From the NCBI GenBank assembly GCA_006937955.1, contig SSNP01000007.1, forward strand, positions 2,216,796-2,280,795: a stretch of 64,000 nucleotides of DNA, written 5' to 3'. Of the stretch, positions 10,672-27,600 are shown piece after piece (within the stretch, counting starts at the first letter, position 1; every line of letters begins with the position of its first letter). Position numbers and translations under genes: made by a program. The notes under the pieces were generated by a model. That model did no database searches and had not been told where the DNA came from. It was given only the letters and a program-made list of their open reading frames with translations. The DNA is from Pachypanchax playfairii (lineage: Eukaryota > Chordata > Actinopteri > Cyprinodontiformes > Aplocheilidae).

Positions 10672-11500
10672 TGATTTGGAACAAGAAGAAATACGTTCTA
10701 CCTTCATCAGTCAGGGATCAGAGAACCCGCCGAAAAATCAACCGAGAACTAAACAGGAAATTAATTTTGTACAATTAAAACTGTAAATTCTGAGATTATA
10801 AATGAGGCAGAGTGTTTTTCAGGAACTTTACCTTTTAAAAAACACCTGAATGCAGTTCATTTGTAAAAGTTGTAACTGAGTCGCACTTTTTTTTTTTTAT
10901 TTGAATCCTGAATTCTGACAATCTCTTTGGAAATTTGTCGGTATGTTTTAAAGGAACGTGTCCAGCCTTGCGTTCCGTTCTGTAGATGACAAAGTTGAAT
11001 GTAAATTTTAAAAAAAGCTCTTTTTAACACTCTTTTTAACACATGCCTCCTTCCCCACAACATTCAGAAAAGTAAAATCGGAACATGAACTCATCTTGCT
11101 CCATCGCCATAAGCACTTTCTGAAGGACCATTCAATCGGAAAACGTGTGGGTGGGTGTTTTTTTTTAGCTTTCTCTCTCTCTCGTTCACCTTTTTCCTTC
11201 TCTGTGGATTCTGACCCGGCGAGCTGAAAAAGGATGTTGAACACCCGTTACGTTATACGGCTCAAAGCGTGCAGAATAATTAAGCTCAACGTATTTAAAT
11301 TTTATTTGTTAGCCGTTTGTAAATGAATGAGATCTAATGAAGCTCAAGTTGCCTTTTTTTTTTTAATAAAGAATTGCTGCAGTTGCACTTGATATGAGAC
11401 AATGTCTTTGTAATTAAATATATATCCTGTTTGTTTGACTGTGTGCTGTTTTGCTTGAAATGTATCTGCACTTTTTAAAATAAAAATCTATTTAATGAAA
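10672..11500 (+). terminator. uckl1: uckl1 3' UTR and polyadenylation region
   Basis: AT-rich sequence with no ORF of interest follows the stop. Canonical AATAAA signals occur at 11365-11370 and 11479-11484. The second is followed by GT-rich sequence (about 11501-11526), so cleavage near 11,500 is the best guess, with the first signal as an alternative. Confidence 0.65.
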
Positions 11501-12103
11501 GATGTTTGTTCATTTTAAGTGTTTTGATGAATTTGATCAAAAGTTCCCATTTACCCTTTTGTTCTCTGATTTATTAGACGCTACATAGTCAACAGACACA
11601 TTACCTGTGCTGAGAGAACGAACAGGAAGGATATTGTGGTTGTCCCCTTTCTCGTGGAAAGTAACCTCGATGTTTTCCATTACTTTCCATAATTATCACC
11701 CCGACAGCCGTGGAGATGTAAAAGCATGATTGACACGCATCGCATGAGCCTGTTGGGCAGATACTGATGCACGAGAAGCATCTTATTTTTATTGTTTAGA
11801 CTGAAGAGGTGTGAGAGAAACGACAAAAAAACATGCAGGAGCTAAAAATATCAAAAACCTCAACTGCAGCAACTTTTCATCTTCTATATGTGCTGAGGAA
11901 GAATTTGATCTGTAGGTGTAAAAATATATTTCTAATTAAACATTAACTAACTTCTGCAAAAACAAGAACAATATCCTGCTTCTTATTACAAATTTTAAAA
12001 AAAATTATATTTATGTATCTATATTTGATAAATGCATGAAAACTTTGTATGAATGAAGATGTCAGTGGAAAGTTGAGCACCATGGCTGACAAACAGGAAG
12101 GTG

Positions 12104-12104
<1 letters not shown>

Positions 12105-12137
<33 letters not shown>
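12105..12137. repeat. (TG)n microsatellite
   Basis: About 16 TG units in intergenic sequence. Confidence 0.95.
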
Positions 12138-12139
<2 letters not shown>

Positions 12140-15100
12140 GTTGCATCCCCATTGGTAGCACAGAGCACGATGAGGTCACAGATTAGTGAAGGCAGCAGGA
12201 GTGGTCGTTATAACTCAGCAACCTGAGCTTTCTTTTTCATCTCACCTCTCGAGTCACGTTGCTTTGCTGCTCTGCTGTTTCTGCTTTTGTTCTCTACGTG
12301 CTGAAGATCATCTCCCTGTCTGGCTGAACTGGGTGACAGAGGCTGACATGTGGGTAAGCAACACGCAGAAGAAGAATTTTAAAGCTTTCACTAACTAGTT
12401 GCATTTCTTCACTATTGGAGTGAATGTTGCAGAAAGGAGGAAGAGAGGTGTGTGTGTTGAGTCGGGTAGAGTGTGTGTCAGGGTTGTGAAGAGATGCAAG
12501 CCAACAGGGAGCTGCAGCTTTAAAGCTGATAGTTTAGAATGAATTATTCAGACAATGAAGTATTTCTGAATCAAGTGAAGAGGATTTAGATTAGCCTGTT
12601 GAAGAGGATAAAGTACTGTGTTACTCCTCACTGTGTGTGTGTGTGTCCATCTGCACAGTTTATCATTAAAGTAAAATCTCTCAGAGGCCGGTCAGTCCTC
12701 AGAAAGTCAAGCCGGGGTGATTTAGATGTTTTCTGTTGGAGATGCAGCAGTTTGTGCATGACGCTCAGCTGGCTGAGTGTTTAATTGCTCTCTGAGTGGT
12801 TCCAGTGCAGGTTAGCTAACAGCAGCAAGCCAGACGTGGTGCCATTCTCTAAATCTGCTGCATGAAGTTGTACATTTTACAACAAGGTACTGAGTTATTA
12901 CGCTGCCTAAATGTTTTTCATCATTAGACCCTGGAGCTTCCTGCTCTCTTAAAACGATTCAATAATAACAGGATCTACTTATAGATCTGTTTAAATTTCT
13001 TGCTGGTGAGAAAAAATAAACTTTAGGTAGTAAACATTTGTGTTCTTCTGATCATTTGCAAATGTTTGTGAATAATTTTGTCACTTTGAGTTTGACTGAA
13101 TGAGGGATTTTGGCGCCAAAATCAAAAGTTTAACACAGTTTACAAATGATAAATAAAATCTTGGTTCCTGCAGGATTTGAATCTCTTTGGGTTTAATACT
13201 AAATGTCAAAGATGTGAAATCTAATTAAAAAAAACACTACTGTGACCTAAAAACATATATACATATATAGTAACTCACATTAATAATAACTAACATAAAC
13301 AAAACATCATTTAACTAACTAACCATATTAATAACATCATAACTTTCAGAAAATGGGTCAAAAGAAAACAAAAACATTGAAAATGATCAATCATTTTAAT
13401 CTCACGACCTCCCGCGCTGACTAAAGTTTGGCGCATCTGAAATGTAGTTAAAATAGAAACACTCGTTAGCATGTGTGTTATGTGTTTGCGAGAGTTTAAC
13501 CACATCTGGATTATTACATTTTAAAGGAAATCCGTGTTTCCATGTGTTGATGGCGTGTTGTGATTTGCCCTCAGTTCAGACTCTGCGTGCTGACGGAGCT
13601 GCTTCTCCTGTAACACCTGAGTGGTTCTTTCTAGGACTGTCCAACCTGAGAATGGTGATTTAAGGCTCAATCTCAGGTTCGTCAGCCCATGAAACGCTAA
13701 CTCGACTCAGCAGAGTGTGTGGAGAACCCAAAAATCCCTAAAGGAAACCTATTTGGACTGAGAAAACCCCTCCCAACATGCCATGTGTGGATCGAACTCA
13801 CTAACTCTCATTTAAATTGGAATATTTAGTTATTTGTAACATCAGCTGTAGAAACATTTCTAGATGTTTGTGTGGATTGATGTAAAAGCTGATTGAAAAA
13901 TATATTTTCCAGGTTGTATGAGCAGCACTGGCAAAGTAAGTGACCCCTGACATGGCGTCCCCTTCGCTGACAGAATTGTTCTCTTAATATTGAGCTGCAG
14001 CAGTTTCCTCCATTAAACAGTGTCAGTCTGTTAACCAGAAGAGGGAGCAATGTGCACGTTAAACACACCGCTGATGAAAACTAGCCTGAGAAAGTTCATT
14101 TAGATTTAAATCCCTGACAGAAATCAGCTTCTCACTAATTCCATCTGATTTTATTCTAAACTTGTATATTCACTCTTGAACATTTTCTTTTTAAAGAATG
14201 ATTCGAGTTTGTTCACATCTGACTTTATTGAGTTAAAGAAAAATATATTTTTTTAACATTAAAGACCGAAACAATCAAATAGTTTCTGCTGTGACGAGTC
14301 CGTGAGCTAAAGACTGTTGAAACATAATCTAGATGTTAAAATATGTAAATAAAAATATTTGTTTTATTCTTATTTGACGACTGTAGATGTTAAATACATT
14401 CCTGTGTCTTAGAAAAGATTATATAATGCGTCTATTTAATCTACAGGATTAAGGAATTTGGTGGCTAGATACCGGATCTATAATTATTTGTTTGATCTGT
14501 TTTTAGGAAATTAAGCATTTTAATTTTTTTATTCTTCATGACATGTAGAACTCAGTAAAAAGTCAATAAAATGTTCTTTTTATTTGCTTATTTTAACTTG
14601 TTGGTTATGGACAAATATTCATATTAAATATTAATAGTCAAACTGTTTAATACTGTAATATTTATAGGTTTAAAAAGTTTCTATTAATAAAAAAAAATTT
14701 GCATTTTGTTTCCAAATAAAATAAAGACCAGATGAAATTAAACGAGCCTGAGTTTGTGTCGTCGAATTTATGAAAACTTGTTACTTTTTCTTTTAAACTG
14801 TCGATGAAATGAGTGATTTGAGACACACAGCAGTGTTTGCTGTCTGCTCACACACACACATACACACATGCACATACACGTGCACATGCGTGTCAGCTTC
14901 ATCTCATCGCTCGTTGCTGCTCTTTGTTGGTTCATTTTGTATCTCTGAGCTGTTAAATAATTAAGGAATTGCTTGTAATTGCTACTCGGGGGTCATTTGT
15001 GGTGAGTTTTGTATTGTATCGTACACAATCTTCGTTTTTTTTCTTTTTTCGACAGGCATAATAAAAGAATATACTTTTACATTTTGAACTTCTCCTGACT

Positions 15101-16290
15101 GTGATTCAATCTGTATCTCACAGGAAATGAATAAAATGTCGTGTGACATAAAGAAATAAATACAGAAATCTGTGAAAATCAGATTTTCACGGAACTTTAA
15201 ATGACATAATTGTTTCACTAACAATCGTAGCCACTAATAAAGCACATTATTTCTCAAAACACCCCCACCTTTATTTCATTTTGTTTTTTTTTAACTAAGA
15301 TTAAATTTGAAATGGGTCAGCTTATAATCTTTGAGAGGAACTGATTTGGTTTTAAAATCTGGGCTGGTCATACCCCGGCAGTAATTAGAGGACAATGCAG
15401 GGATGCAGTCTTTGTTAGCTTCACCTTGTCTTTGCTGTAATTATATCTCTACAATTGTGTTAGCAGCTAAATGCATTCAAGGCAGCTTTGTGTCGCCTGT
15501 GAAAATGGATTTTACAAACAACCTTTTACAGGGAAAATCTTACAAATAAATTAGAGCACAGGAGGTTTTTTTTTACCTCAAGGTGTCCTTTCTTTCATCA
15601 GGGTTAAAGGTCAGATCGGACTACACTCTCCTTAGAAACCGAGTCACCAAGACAACGTAATATGCATCCAAGTAGTCATCATGGACTCTTGTCTTTGTTA
15701 TCCCTCTTTTATTATTCAAACTAAAGCGAATAAAAAGTACAACTTTATGCAGCTGTAGTTAGAAGTAGCTGTTTATGCTACTAGCAATGCTGCTTTAACC
15801 TTTACTGGGTCTGGGCCTCGCTGCCCGAGGTCACATGGCTGGAAAAGTAACATACACAGATCCATAAATCAGATTATAGAATCTTTAAGTGAATTGTGGT
15901 GAAAGCTGGTGTATTATTGTGTCTGATGTGAACAGGCATTAAATCACTCAGAACAACTTGAATGTAAAATTATTTATTTTCCATCTGCAAATAAATTATT
16001 TCCCACTTGTGCTTTTTATTTAAATAACAACTTTTAAATTATTTAAATAATAATAAAAAAACGAATAAGAGATTTCTGAGAATGTTTCATCACAATATTT
16101 TACGAGTGTCATTGTTTTTACTGATATTTATTCATCCTTGAAAAAAGAATAAAAGAATAAAATGTAAAGTAATTGAAGAAATGTGGCCTGGAATGTCCTT
16201 ATAAATTCTTTTACGTCATTAAAAATGTCCAAGTACAAAAAATAAAATGTTTTTAATAGGAACTACATTGTGTCTATCCACTTTGTGTGC

Positions 16291-16291
<1 letters not shown>

Positions 16292-16329
<38 letters not shown>
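16292..16329. repeat. (GT)n microsatellite
   Basis: About 19 GT units, preceded by a short GC-containing variant. Confidence 0.95.
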
Positions 16330-16331
<2 letters not shown>

Positions 16332-17435
16332 CTCCCTACTCACCATGTGGAGTGAGAATACAATCAAGTTGGACAGTCTCAGTTTAGTATCTGATTGATT
16401 TTTTTATTATTACTATTATTATTTAAAAGTTGAACAAGTCATTTCAAGTTTCAGTTTAAACTCCTGGAACATTAGAATTTTAAATTTTTTTATTTATTTA
16501 TTTTTTAACTCTGAGCCAAATAACTTCTCATCAGTGGCGTTTAAACACACCAGACTTTTCTGGTTTATTCTCATCAACATTCTGATGGTTGTTACAACAA
16601 GTTACAACATTTTAAGCTGTTGAGAGGATATGGGTTTTAGCATGTTAGCAGTGATGAAGTAGATAAAAAAGACTTTTGATTTTATTATAATAATTATTGT
16701 AAAATTGTTATTTATTGAGTGTTTCTTTAATTTACTTGCTCCTATAGTCAAAAAAACTAATTTTGGGTTATTCTGAGCTTCTGATTTACTGTAGGTGTGA
16801 GTTAGAACGACTTCTTTTATCTCTGTATTGGCTGTAAACAATCACTGAGTAAATAGAGGGAAAACCACACACACACAGACACACACCTATTCACATGCAG
16901 GACAGACTGCCAACACTTGTTTAACATAAAATTAATTTAGGACATTTTAATCAAATATTATTATTCTGCACTTGTTTTTTTTTTAATTATCAAATTTTAC
17001 TAAAAACACAAGCGTTTTTCAAAATAAAATGCTCAGCAGACTGATGTTTATATAAGGAATGAATTTAAAATATTTGTTTTTACAACTTTTTGTGCCGTCT
17101 GGAACCAAATGATCCACAGACTGGTAACGAACGATGGTGGACGGTGGTTTGAGACTCTTTTTGTGACAGATTAATTATTCTCATTTTGATTAAATAACAG
17201 CCAATGACAGGTTAGAATAGATCCTTCTGTGGAAAATGAGGGTTTTTTCTTACAGGACTGAAGTTTATTGGTTTTACTTCTGTCTTCAGAAGAAAAACTG
17301 ACACTAAGACGTAGAAAAAATGTCAAATAAATGTTCCAAACGCAGAGACAACAGCAACGTGATGATACTCTGACCATGTTTCCAGTGATGGTGTATTATC
17401 TGGCTATCAGTGAGTGCATCTGTGTGGGTGTGTGC

Positions 17436-17437
<2 letters not shown>

Positions 17438-17471
<34 letters not shown>
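17438..17471. repeat. (GA)n microsatellite
   Basis: About 17 GA units. Confidence 0.95.
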
Positions 17472-17473
<2 letters not shown>

Positions 17474-18979
17474 TTAAAGGTGTGGTGAGAGTTTTGAGCT
17501 GAGGTCAGTTGGTTCCAACCTCGAGGAAAGTGCCGCCATGGCCTTGGAACAGTGCGGGGGTGGTTCACTTCCCCTTTCCCTGCTTCACGGTTTCCTGTGT
17601 GTTCTACAACCGTTAACCACACCCTCCTCCTCCTTCTTTTACTCTGGCCGACACCCCCTTCACACACACACTCAATGTCTCAAAAACACCCTCTTTCCCC
17701 TTCATTCCCTGGTCCCTTAACACACACATACATACAGAAACTCCAACGATTCACCTTCCCAACACATTGATTCTCTCCTCGCTTCTTTCATCCTCACAAA
17801 CTAATTCTAGAACTAATCGAACACATTAAGGGAAGTTAGTTCTTGAGTTTTCTGGTTTTACATTGATATGCAGGTAGATTTGAACTCACGTTAAGGCCCC
17901 TGCAATGAGATGCAAAGTATCTGCATCTCATTGAGAATTCAGCCAGCACTTAGCAACAACTGAATCACCAGGGAAGGATGTCGGTGAGTTTTATTCAATG
18001 ATATCAGAAGAACAAATTAATGGCAATAAAAAAAAAAAGAATCAAACAACCAGCCCAGAACTCTGCGGTGACCTGCAAACTCTGACTGCTGTCCATGTTT
18101 TTCAGTGTCATGCATCACTCCTACAGTGAGCAGCATTCCTGTTCTGCTCCCATCATCGTGCAGCAAAAATCGAGATTTCTGATCAAGATTGGCGACAGGG
18201 TGTGTTTGTATGTGTGTGTATAGTTTACTCTGAATAAGCGAATAAGGAATAAGGAGGTCTACTCCTAAAAAGGGAGTGCTGTTCATGTTCCTGGGTGGGG
18301 GGGCTGGTTGATGATGAGGAGGAGGAATGGGGTGGAGCGCGTGGAGTGAGTGTATGTGGGGGAGTGAGTGTGGGGGCAGCTAGGCCATCTGGACTGTGAG
18401 GAGGCTGAAGAAAGGGAGCGAGTGTGTGTGTGAGAAAAACCAAGAGGGAAGGATGAGAAGAGCGAAGGAAAGTAGGAGGTAGAGCCAGAACCGAGGTGGT
18501 GTGAGAAAGGAAGGACGGAGGTTCGCGAAGAACAACAAAAAGAAGAATGCTGCTAATGGTTGTTACACTAAACATTTCTATACAGCGCCCTGAAACATGT
18601 ATTGATTTTAGTTTACAGACACGAAATAAGTGTGTGAAAGAACATGTGAGCGTGGGCAAAGAAGAAACACTGATGTTACAGATCTTCTACATTCACCCGG
18701 TTAGTATACTTTATGTTAAAGAAAAACATGGTGGAGGTTTGAAAGTCATCTCGCAACCTTCACTGGGTTCATCATTGTTGCTCAAACATAAAGTATGAGA
18801 GTAAAATCCATGTTTGTAAAAAAAATTGTTGTATAAAGACACAGATGGAGGTATTTTGTTGATGTGTGTTAGAACACAATGTGCTGTTTGTATTAACTTT
18901 GATTAAACGTTGAGTATCCGGCATGATAAACTGTATAAATAATAAATAAAAGTTGGGAAGTTGCGTAAAATCTAAGATT

Positions 18980-19745
18980 TAAAACAGAATGCAATAATGT
19001 GCAATTCTCATAAACTCATACTTCATTTGCAATAAAACATAAACATCATACCAGATGTTGAAATGGAGATATTTTACAATTTTATAGAAAATTTGAGCTA
19101 ATTTTTAATTAGTTGGAATGGTGATGTTACCAGTGTGTAGCATCTCTTTTAACATCTGACCTTCTCTGAAAGAGACGTCGTCCAGATGGGAGCAGATGTT
19201 GCTCCAAAACCTCCATGTACTTGATGGAGATTTTCCAGATGTGTAAGCTGCCCACATCATAGACACTAATGGAACCCCCACTATCAGAGATGCTTTTGAA
19301 CTGTCTGCTGAAAACAAACTGAATGATTCTTCTCTTCTTTAGTCTGCAGGACACGACGTTCACTGTTTTACAAAAGAATTCCAGATTTACACCAAATCTG
19401 ACCATGGAACAGTTTTCACTTCACCTCACACCATTTTAAATAAACTTTGGTCCAGTGCTACTCAAGTTCACATCTGGCTACACTTTTGCATGATCCATCT
19501 TTAACAGGTGTTGGACAGTGAACTGTGTTGACAGACAGTGATATCTGGATGTCTTCTTGAGTCCATGATGTCCATCAGAGAGTTGTCTTTGATTTTTAAT
19601 GCAGCACTGTCTGCTAATCATCATCCACGTTTGACCTTTGAACTCATCCCTTGCACACAGAGATTTCTCCCGACTCTCTGAATCTTTTGATGATATTATT
19701 CACTGGTGGATCAACAAAGTTTCATAAGTTTACATTGATTAACAT
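18980..19745. mobile_element. Decayed interspersed fish DNA-transposon-like repeat
   Basis: Several blocks match, from memory, a repeat family very common in fish genomes. One is the AT-rich end near 18990-19060 (CATAAACTCATACTT, then AAACATCATACCAGATGTTG). Others are AAGCTGCCCACATCATAGAC near 19246, TGATATCTGGATGTCTTCTT near 19538, and TCTCTGAATCTTTTGATGAT near 19675. Reading frames are broken by many stops on both strands, so this is a relic. The superfamily is not certain; a match to a Repbase fish consensus would settle it. Confidence 0.6.
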
Positions 19746-20955
19746 TTTTCGAGCCAGTTGTTTCGAGCCACTCAATGACCCTGAATGAGACATTTATTTA
19801 AATACAATTGAGACAACTATCTTAGATCCTCACAGTCAGGCTATAAATAAAAAAAACAAACCTTTTTTGGGGGGGGAGGGGTTAATCTTTTCCGTGGTGG
19901 AGAGTTCCTCATGCATTGACTTGAGGAACTCAAGCTGAAGCTAAAGAGATATCGAAGCTATAAAGTGATAAATGAGCTGACCCAGTCACATTTATTTTCA
20001 TCATAACTCTGACAACAATACAGAAGTGCAGTGATAAATTCCTGGATTTTAAAACAATAAGGTCAGGTGGGTGAGCCATTTTCATCCTACTGAGAGTCAT
20101 AAATTCAAAATTTCCATCACAAGTTTTTTTACACTCCAGAAAAATTAGATTTGACGGAGTTTAACTGTTTACAGAACTACATGTGGTGCCTGAAGTGTGA
20201 AAATATTACCATTTAATTATAAACACATGTCAAAATGTTGTATGGATGTGGATTGTGTGTAATCCTCATTCATCTCTTTTTGTCTGTGCAAAATGAAAAA
20301 AAAAAAAAAAACGACTTTCATTTTTTTTTGCCCGAATTCCTTTCTGAACAAAAGAAAAACACAATCCAGCTTAAATAGAAAATCTGGTTCCTCCTACAGA
20401 TGTTATATATGACACAAAAAGTTTATCGATAATAACACTAAATGTGTGACACACAAAGTGTGACGTATGTGGAGAACATGTTGCAATTGTGGCTACTTTG
20501 ATCTGCTATAATGTCAGTTTTATATTCACAGACACGAGGTAAACAAAAGTAGGAAATAAAAGAAATATGTTGACCCTGTTTTAGAAAGGTTGATTCTAGG
20601 TTAAATATTGGATCAACTGATTCTTAAAATTACAAGTTGAGAAATTCTGAGGGAAGAAACATTATGTTGTAGATCAACAAATCTATAAAAACAATGTAAA
20701 ACAATGAATATTGATCACAAAACAATATAATGTTAGTGATCTTATATATCAATATAATGTTCAGATCTTTTGAGGTGACTTTCTGTACAAAAGTTATGGA
20801 CAATAAATATCTTATCTGTTGTAGATCTGAATGACCTCAGATTAATTTCACTGGATTTATTGAAGCTGTCAACAAACAACTCGAATCTCAGATGAAAAGT
20901 AAAATAAACATATTGAAATAGCCAGGAATGTAAAGGTTTACATAATAATGCTACT
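19746..20955. other. Intergenic AT-rich stretch
   Basis: No gene or clear repeat is seen. It contains a poly-A run near 20297-20311 and a poly-G run near 19868-19875. Confidence 0.5.
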
Positions 20956-21812
20956 TTAAAGAGGTCATTTCATACAAATTTCAGGACTTTGTGGTTATTT
21001 CTAAAGTATTAACCAGTAGTATGAAACATTTTATATCTAAAAAACATCAGGAAACACTGATTAACAGACCTTTCAATCTGTCTGCGTAAAAATTCAGGTG
21101 GTTCCAGCTCCTTCCGTCAGGCTGCTTCGGCAGCAGTTCGTTCATATTCATTATTTGAATTTGCTGGACTCTGATTGGCTAACAAACTAACCTATGACAG
21201 CAAGGTATACTGTTTCCTGCCTCACTGTGCATGGCAACGTAAGACGTTCTCTCTTCCTGTTTGCTACGTCTTATGCTAACAGCTTTTAGCCAGCAGCATG
21301 CTAGGCGTGGTTTCAACTGCAGGAGCGGATGAATACTAACGAAGTTCAAGTTTATTTATTTATAAAGCGCCAGTTCATGACAAAGTAATTTCAAGGCCCT
21401 TCACAGAAAAATCAACCAATTGATAATAAAACATTTTCTATCTAAGGAACCAGCCGATTGGGCTGAATTGTTATTTCAGCACAATCCCCCATCCTGAGCA
21501 AGCACAATTGGCGACAGTGGAAAGGAACGACTCCCTTTTAACAGGAAGAAACGTCTAGCAGAACCCGGCTCAGGATGGGCGGCCTTCTGCCTTAGCCGAC
21601 TGGCGAACAAAGGAGTTGTGATGAAACAGATACAGGCCGTTCAGACTCGGGAGAACTCGGGTGTTATCGCCACCTGCGTAGTTTGAGAGATTAAAACTGA
21701 AAGAGAAGTTGTTGACCTGTTTTCACACCCACTATGAAGGTAAGAACACCTGTGGAGCTAAAATATTCAACAGAAACCTCAGAAACCGTTTATAATGGAA
21801 GGGCCTCTTTAA
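20956..21812. mobile_element. TTAA-flanked non-autonomous element with nested insertion
   Basis: The left end is TTAA at 20956-20959 followed by AGAGGTCATTTCATAC. The right end is TTATAATGGAAGGGCCTCT followed by TTAA at 21809-21812. The reverse complement of the right end (AGAGGCCCTTCCATTATAA) matches the left imperfectly. TTAA target duplications are typical of piggyBac and Kolobok elements. The interior is interrupted by another fish repeat at about 21340-21605. No transposase ORF is present. Confidence 0.55.
21340..21605. repeat. Interspersed teleost repeat nested in the TTAA element
   Basis: Starts near TCAAGTTTATTTATTTATAA and contains CTCCCTTTTAACAGGAAGAA and a CTCAGGATGGGCGGCCTTCTG-type stretch ending near GCCGACTGG. 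These phrases are familiar from a high-copy fish repeat. SINE-like by length and style; the family is not determined. Confidence 0.5.
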
Positions 21813-24670
<2,858 letters not shown>

Positions 24671-27600
24671 CGTGGAATTGGGGTCATGACCCCACATGGT
24701 CATCAGGGTCAAATCTAACAGCAGGACTGAGCTTAAGAAGGTCATTAAAGAGACACAGAGTCGTGATGGGGGAGAAGCTGAATGGGGATGCTGTTGTTAA
24801 CCCCTTCCTCTGCCTCCCATCTGAAACCAGAGGATGCAGCGTGAAAGGAAATGCAGTAGAGGAGGAGAGATGAGAGGTCATAATATTGTAGCATAGCAAC
24901 CCAGGTTTTAGTGTGGGTTGAAGCAAGCAACAATATATATTGCTGAGAGGTTAGACAGCTTAGAAGGACCTTTCAAGATGGATGTGGAAAGAGAGGTGCA
25001 CTTCCTGCACCGGAGAGGGGGAGGGAAGGTGGGAGAAGAGGGGGTGAGTGGAGTCAGTAGAAAAAAATAACCCAGTCCTCCCATCCTCATCTACTCCCCC
25101 TTCTTTCTTCTCCCTCTCCTTCTCTGTTACTATGTTAGTTTCCCTATCTCTATCTCTTCCTCCCTCCCTGTCTCTCCGCTCTGTGCATCATTAAAACAAG
25201 CAGAGTAGTGTTCAGAGCGTGGGGCTGAACTGAGACGGTGACCTCCACAATAAGAAGATGTTCTAGCTTCGGGGAAGAGAAGGTCGTTTTGTACTCCTCC
25301 TACTTTCCTCTCTCTCATACTTCTTTTTTTTCCTACTTCTTCCAACAGAGTAAATGAGATTTGGAGGGGGAAGTGGAGGAAGGGATCAAGAGGGTAGACA
25401 TGCAGACGGAGAAAGATGGTAAGATGCAGATGAAGAGAGGGCAACTTGGTGTAGAATTTATAAAACAGAGAACTGGAATATGAAACACAGGAAAGCTCAG
25501 AATTATCCTAAAGTAAAGTGGCTACCAGGGAAGCTGCTGAAGAGAAATAACAATGATGAAAAGCCTGAATGCAAGTCGGACGATATTTTTCTTTCCTGTC
25601 CTGAACTGTCAGACATACTTTCCCCCCCTTTTGTTCCCACATACATCACTGGACGCAGTGAGGTCAGCGCAAAGTAATTTTTATCAAAGAAGGGTGATGC
25701 GCATGCTGTTTGCAGCCATGTCCAGAGGCATCTTTTCATCATATATAAGATAGATGTGAAGGCCTGCGGCTTTGGGGAGGACACAAAGTCCTGTGGGTGA
25801 CACAAGGACAGGCAGTGGTGTGAACAGCTCCAGTCCCCCCCCTCCCCACCACCTCCCCTCTCACCTCCCCCTTCTGCACGTTGCCTTCACACAGGAACAG
25901 AATGTGTGGGCAGCAAGCACAAACACATTCTCTGTATCCTCCAGATGATTATACAGCCTTTAAATCCAATAACCTCGATTCATTCTGCTTTTCCTGGTGT
26001 CATTCTACACTGCAGCTCATTCATTTACACTTTCGTCTCCTTTTCTGGGTTCTTTTCTTTCATCCTTCCTTCCCTCGTCCCTTTCAGTCCTTTCCTTCCT
26101 TGTTTCCTTCCAGTGGACTTTGTTCTGATACCCTTAATTTGCTCTTTCTCCCTGAGGGAGGGCTCTTTATAAAAAGCCTTGTCATTTCCCAAATTCTGAT
26201 TTGAGTATCACTAAGCTGCACCTTCACACATGTTGTTGTGTCTCACCTTGTGCCAAACACTTCTTTGTGAAGCCTTCCCCCATCCTCAGCCTGCACCTGG
26301 TAGAGATACTGTTCATTCAGCCGCGGGCGCTGCCGTCTATACAAGCAGCGTTCGGATGGCACAGGCAGCACACAGCTGTTCCTCAAGCTGAACTGATAGT
26401 GAAGAGTAATGGATGGGGCTTTGGAAATGCCCGCTTTAATTTTTTATGACAGTTGAAGATTTTTTTTTACCTCATTGTTTAATTTAATGTTACCGCTTAC
26501 ACAGCAGCGTTCATGTGCAGGGGGACTGGGGTCGACAACGAGTGCTCGACTTGAGAAAGTTGTCTAAATCTGAATCTTGTCTAAGTGGATATTCACCGAA
26601 AAACACGTTCAGCTTTATATTAGACATCAGTCTGGACCCTCCGATGGCCCTGCACTACGCTGAGCAACTTCAGTGGTTCGGGTCGTGGCCGGAAGTGGTG
26701 TTCTGACGATTTATGCTGCCCTGTTGAAAAAAGCTGCCATATAGTGTGAATTGCCAACTTATTTCATAATGAGTTGTCATTTAAAGTTTATACAGTATTC
26801 TTGTTTATGGTGAGTGTGTCCTGTTAATTATTTAAGCATATTTTTATGATCCTTCCCTGATATTTTCCATGTAAAAGCCCTCTGGGTCCTTGGCGGCCAT
26901 GTTGGGTCACTCTCCTCTGGGTGTGTCCAAACATTTGCCTGTCACTCTCACAATGCAAAGAAAGTAAAAATAACATCATATTTAGTGTTCCTGTCCTGGG
27001 AGGATTTATTTGATAGGTAAAATGTATTTATGGAAAAATATAGAAAGAAAAAATAATATATATCTGTTTATTGAAGTCAAGACTGTAGAACGGCACATGA
27101 ACGGATGGAATCGGTAGAATATCTCACAGGTAGCATGTTTCAACAGAACACTGGTTTGAGCAATGGCCGTCTGAGACACGGTAAGCAAAAACATTTATAT
27201 AGTACTGCTTTAAAAAAGTAAAAATTAAATGCTCAATTTCAGTATTTAAAGTTCAAATGTAATTAGAAACAGGAATAAAATCAAAAAGCGATCACTGACC
27301 AAGAACTTTTACCAGTCCAGGTGTGTGGTTGTAACAAACACTTTTGACATATTTGCCCAAATTGTGAACACAGGCAGAAAATCCTGAAGGATTAAAACAA
27401 TTTTCTCATCATCACCAATATTGAAACTGCAAAACAGATTCTGAAATAAATATTAATATATAAATAATAATATTAATATTAATAATACAAATTAAAAACA
27501 ATGCCGTAAGTTTCTGCTTCACTTTTGAAGTAATACACGCTACAATTGTTGTTTTTAACTTCCTGTAGCAGCTAGCTGTGCTGCAATGCTAATGCTAGTG

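Larger units (their letters stand above)
11501..18978. other. Intergenic stretch without a recognised gene
   Basis: AT-rich DNA with frequent stops in all frames. It holds GT arrays at 12105-12137 and 16292-16329 and a GA array at 17438-17471. There is a perfect 12-bp-stem hairpin at 17903-17933. A CNE-like block lies at about 15360-15560, with homeodomain-type core sites. Confidence 0.6.

Noticed and set aside
12280..12357. Exon-like segment ending ATGTGG|GTAAGC
   Set aside because: There is a plausible donor, but the acceptor is weak and the peptide is unrecognised; there is no partner exon.
18225..18659. 144-codon minus-strand Ser/Pro/Leu-rich frame
   Set aside because: It is the complement of a purine-rich tract; low complexity.
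25640..25735. Wording shared with 33610-33650 (GGGTGATGC...CAGCC...AGAGG)
   Set aside because: The match is short and gapped, with unrelated flanks; it cannot be separated from coincidence.
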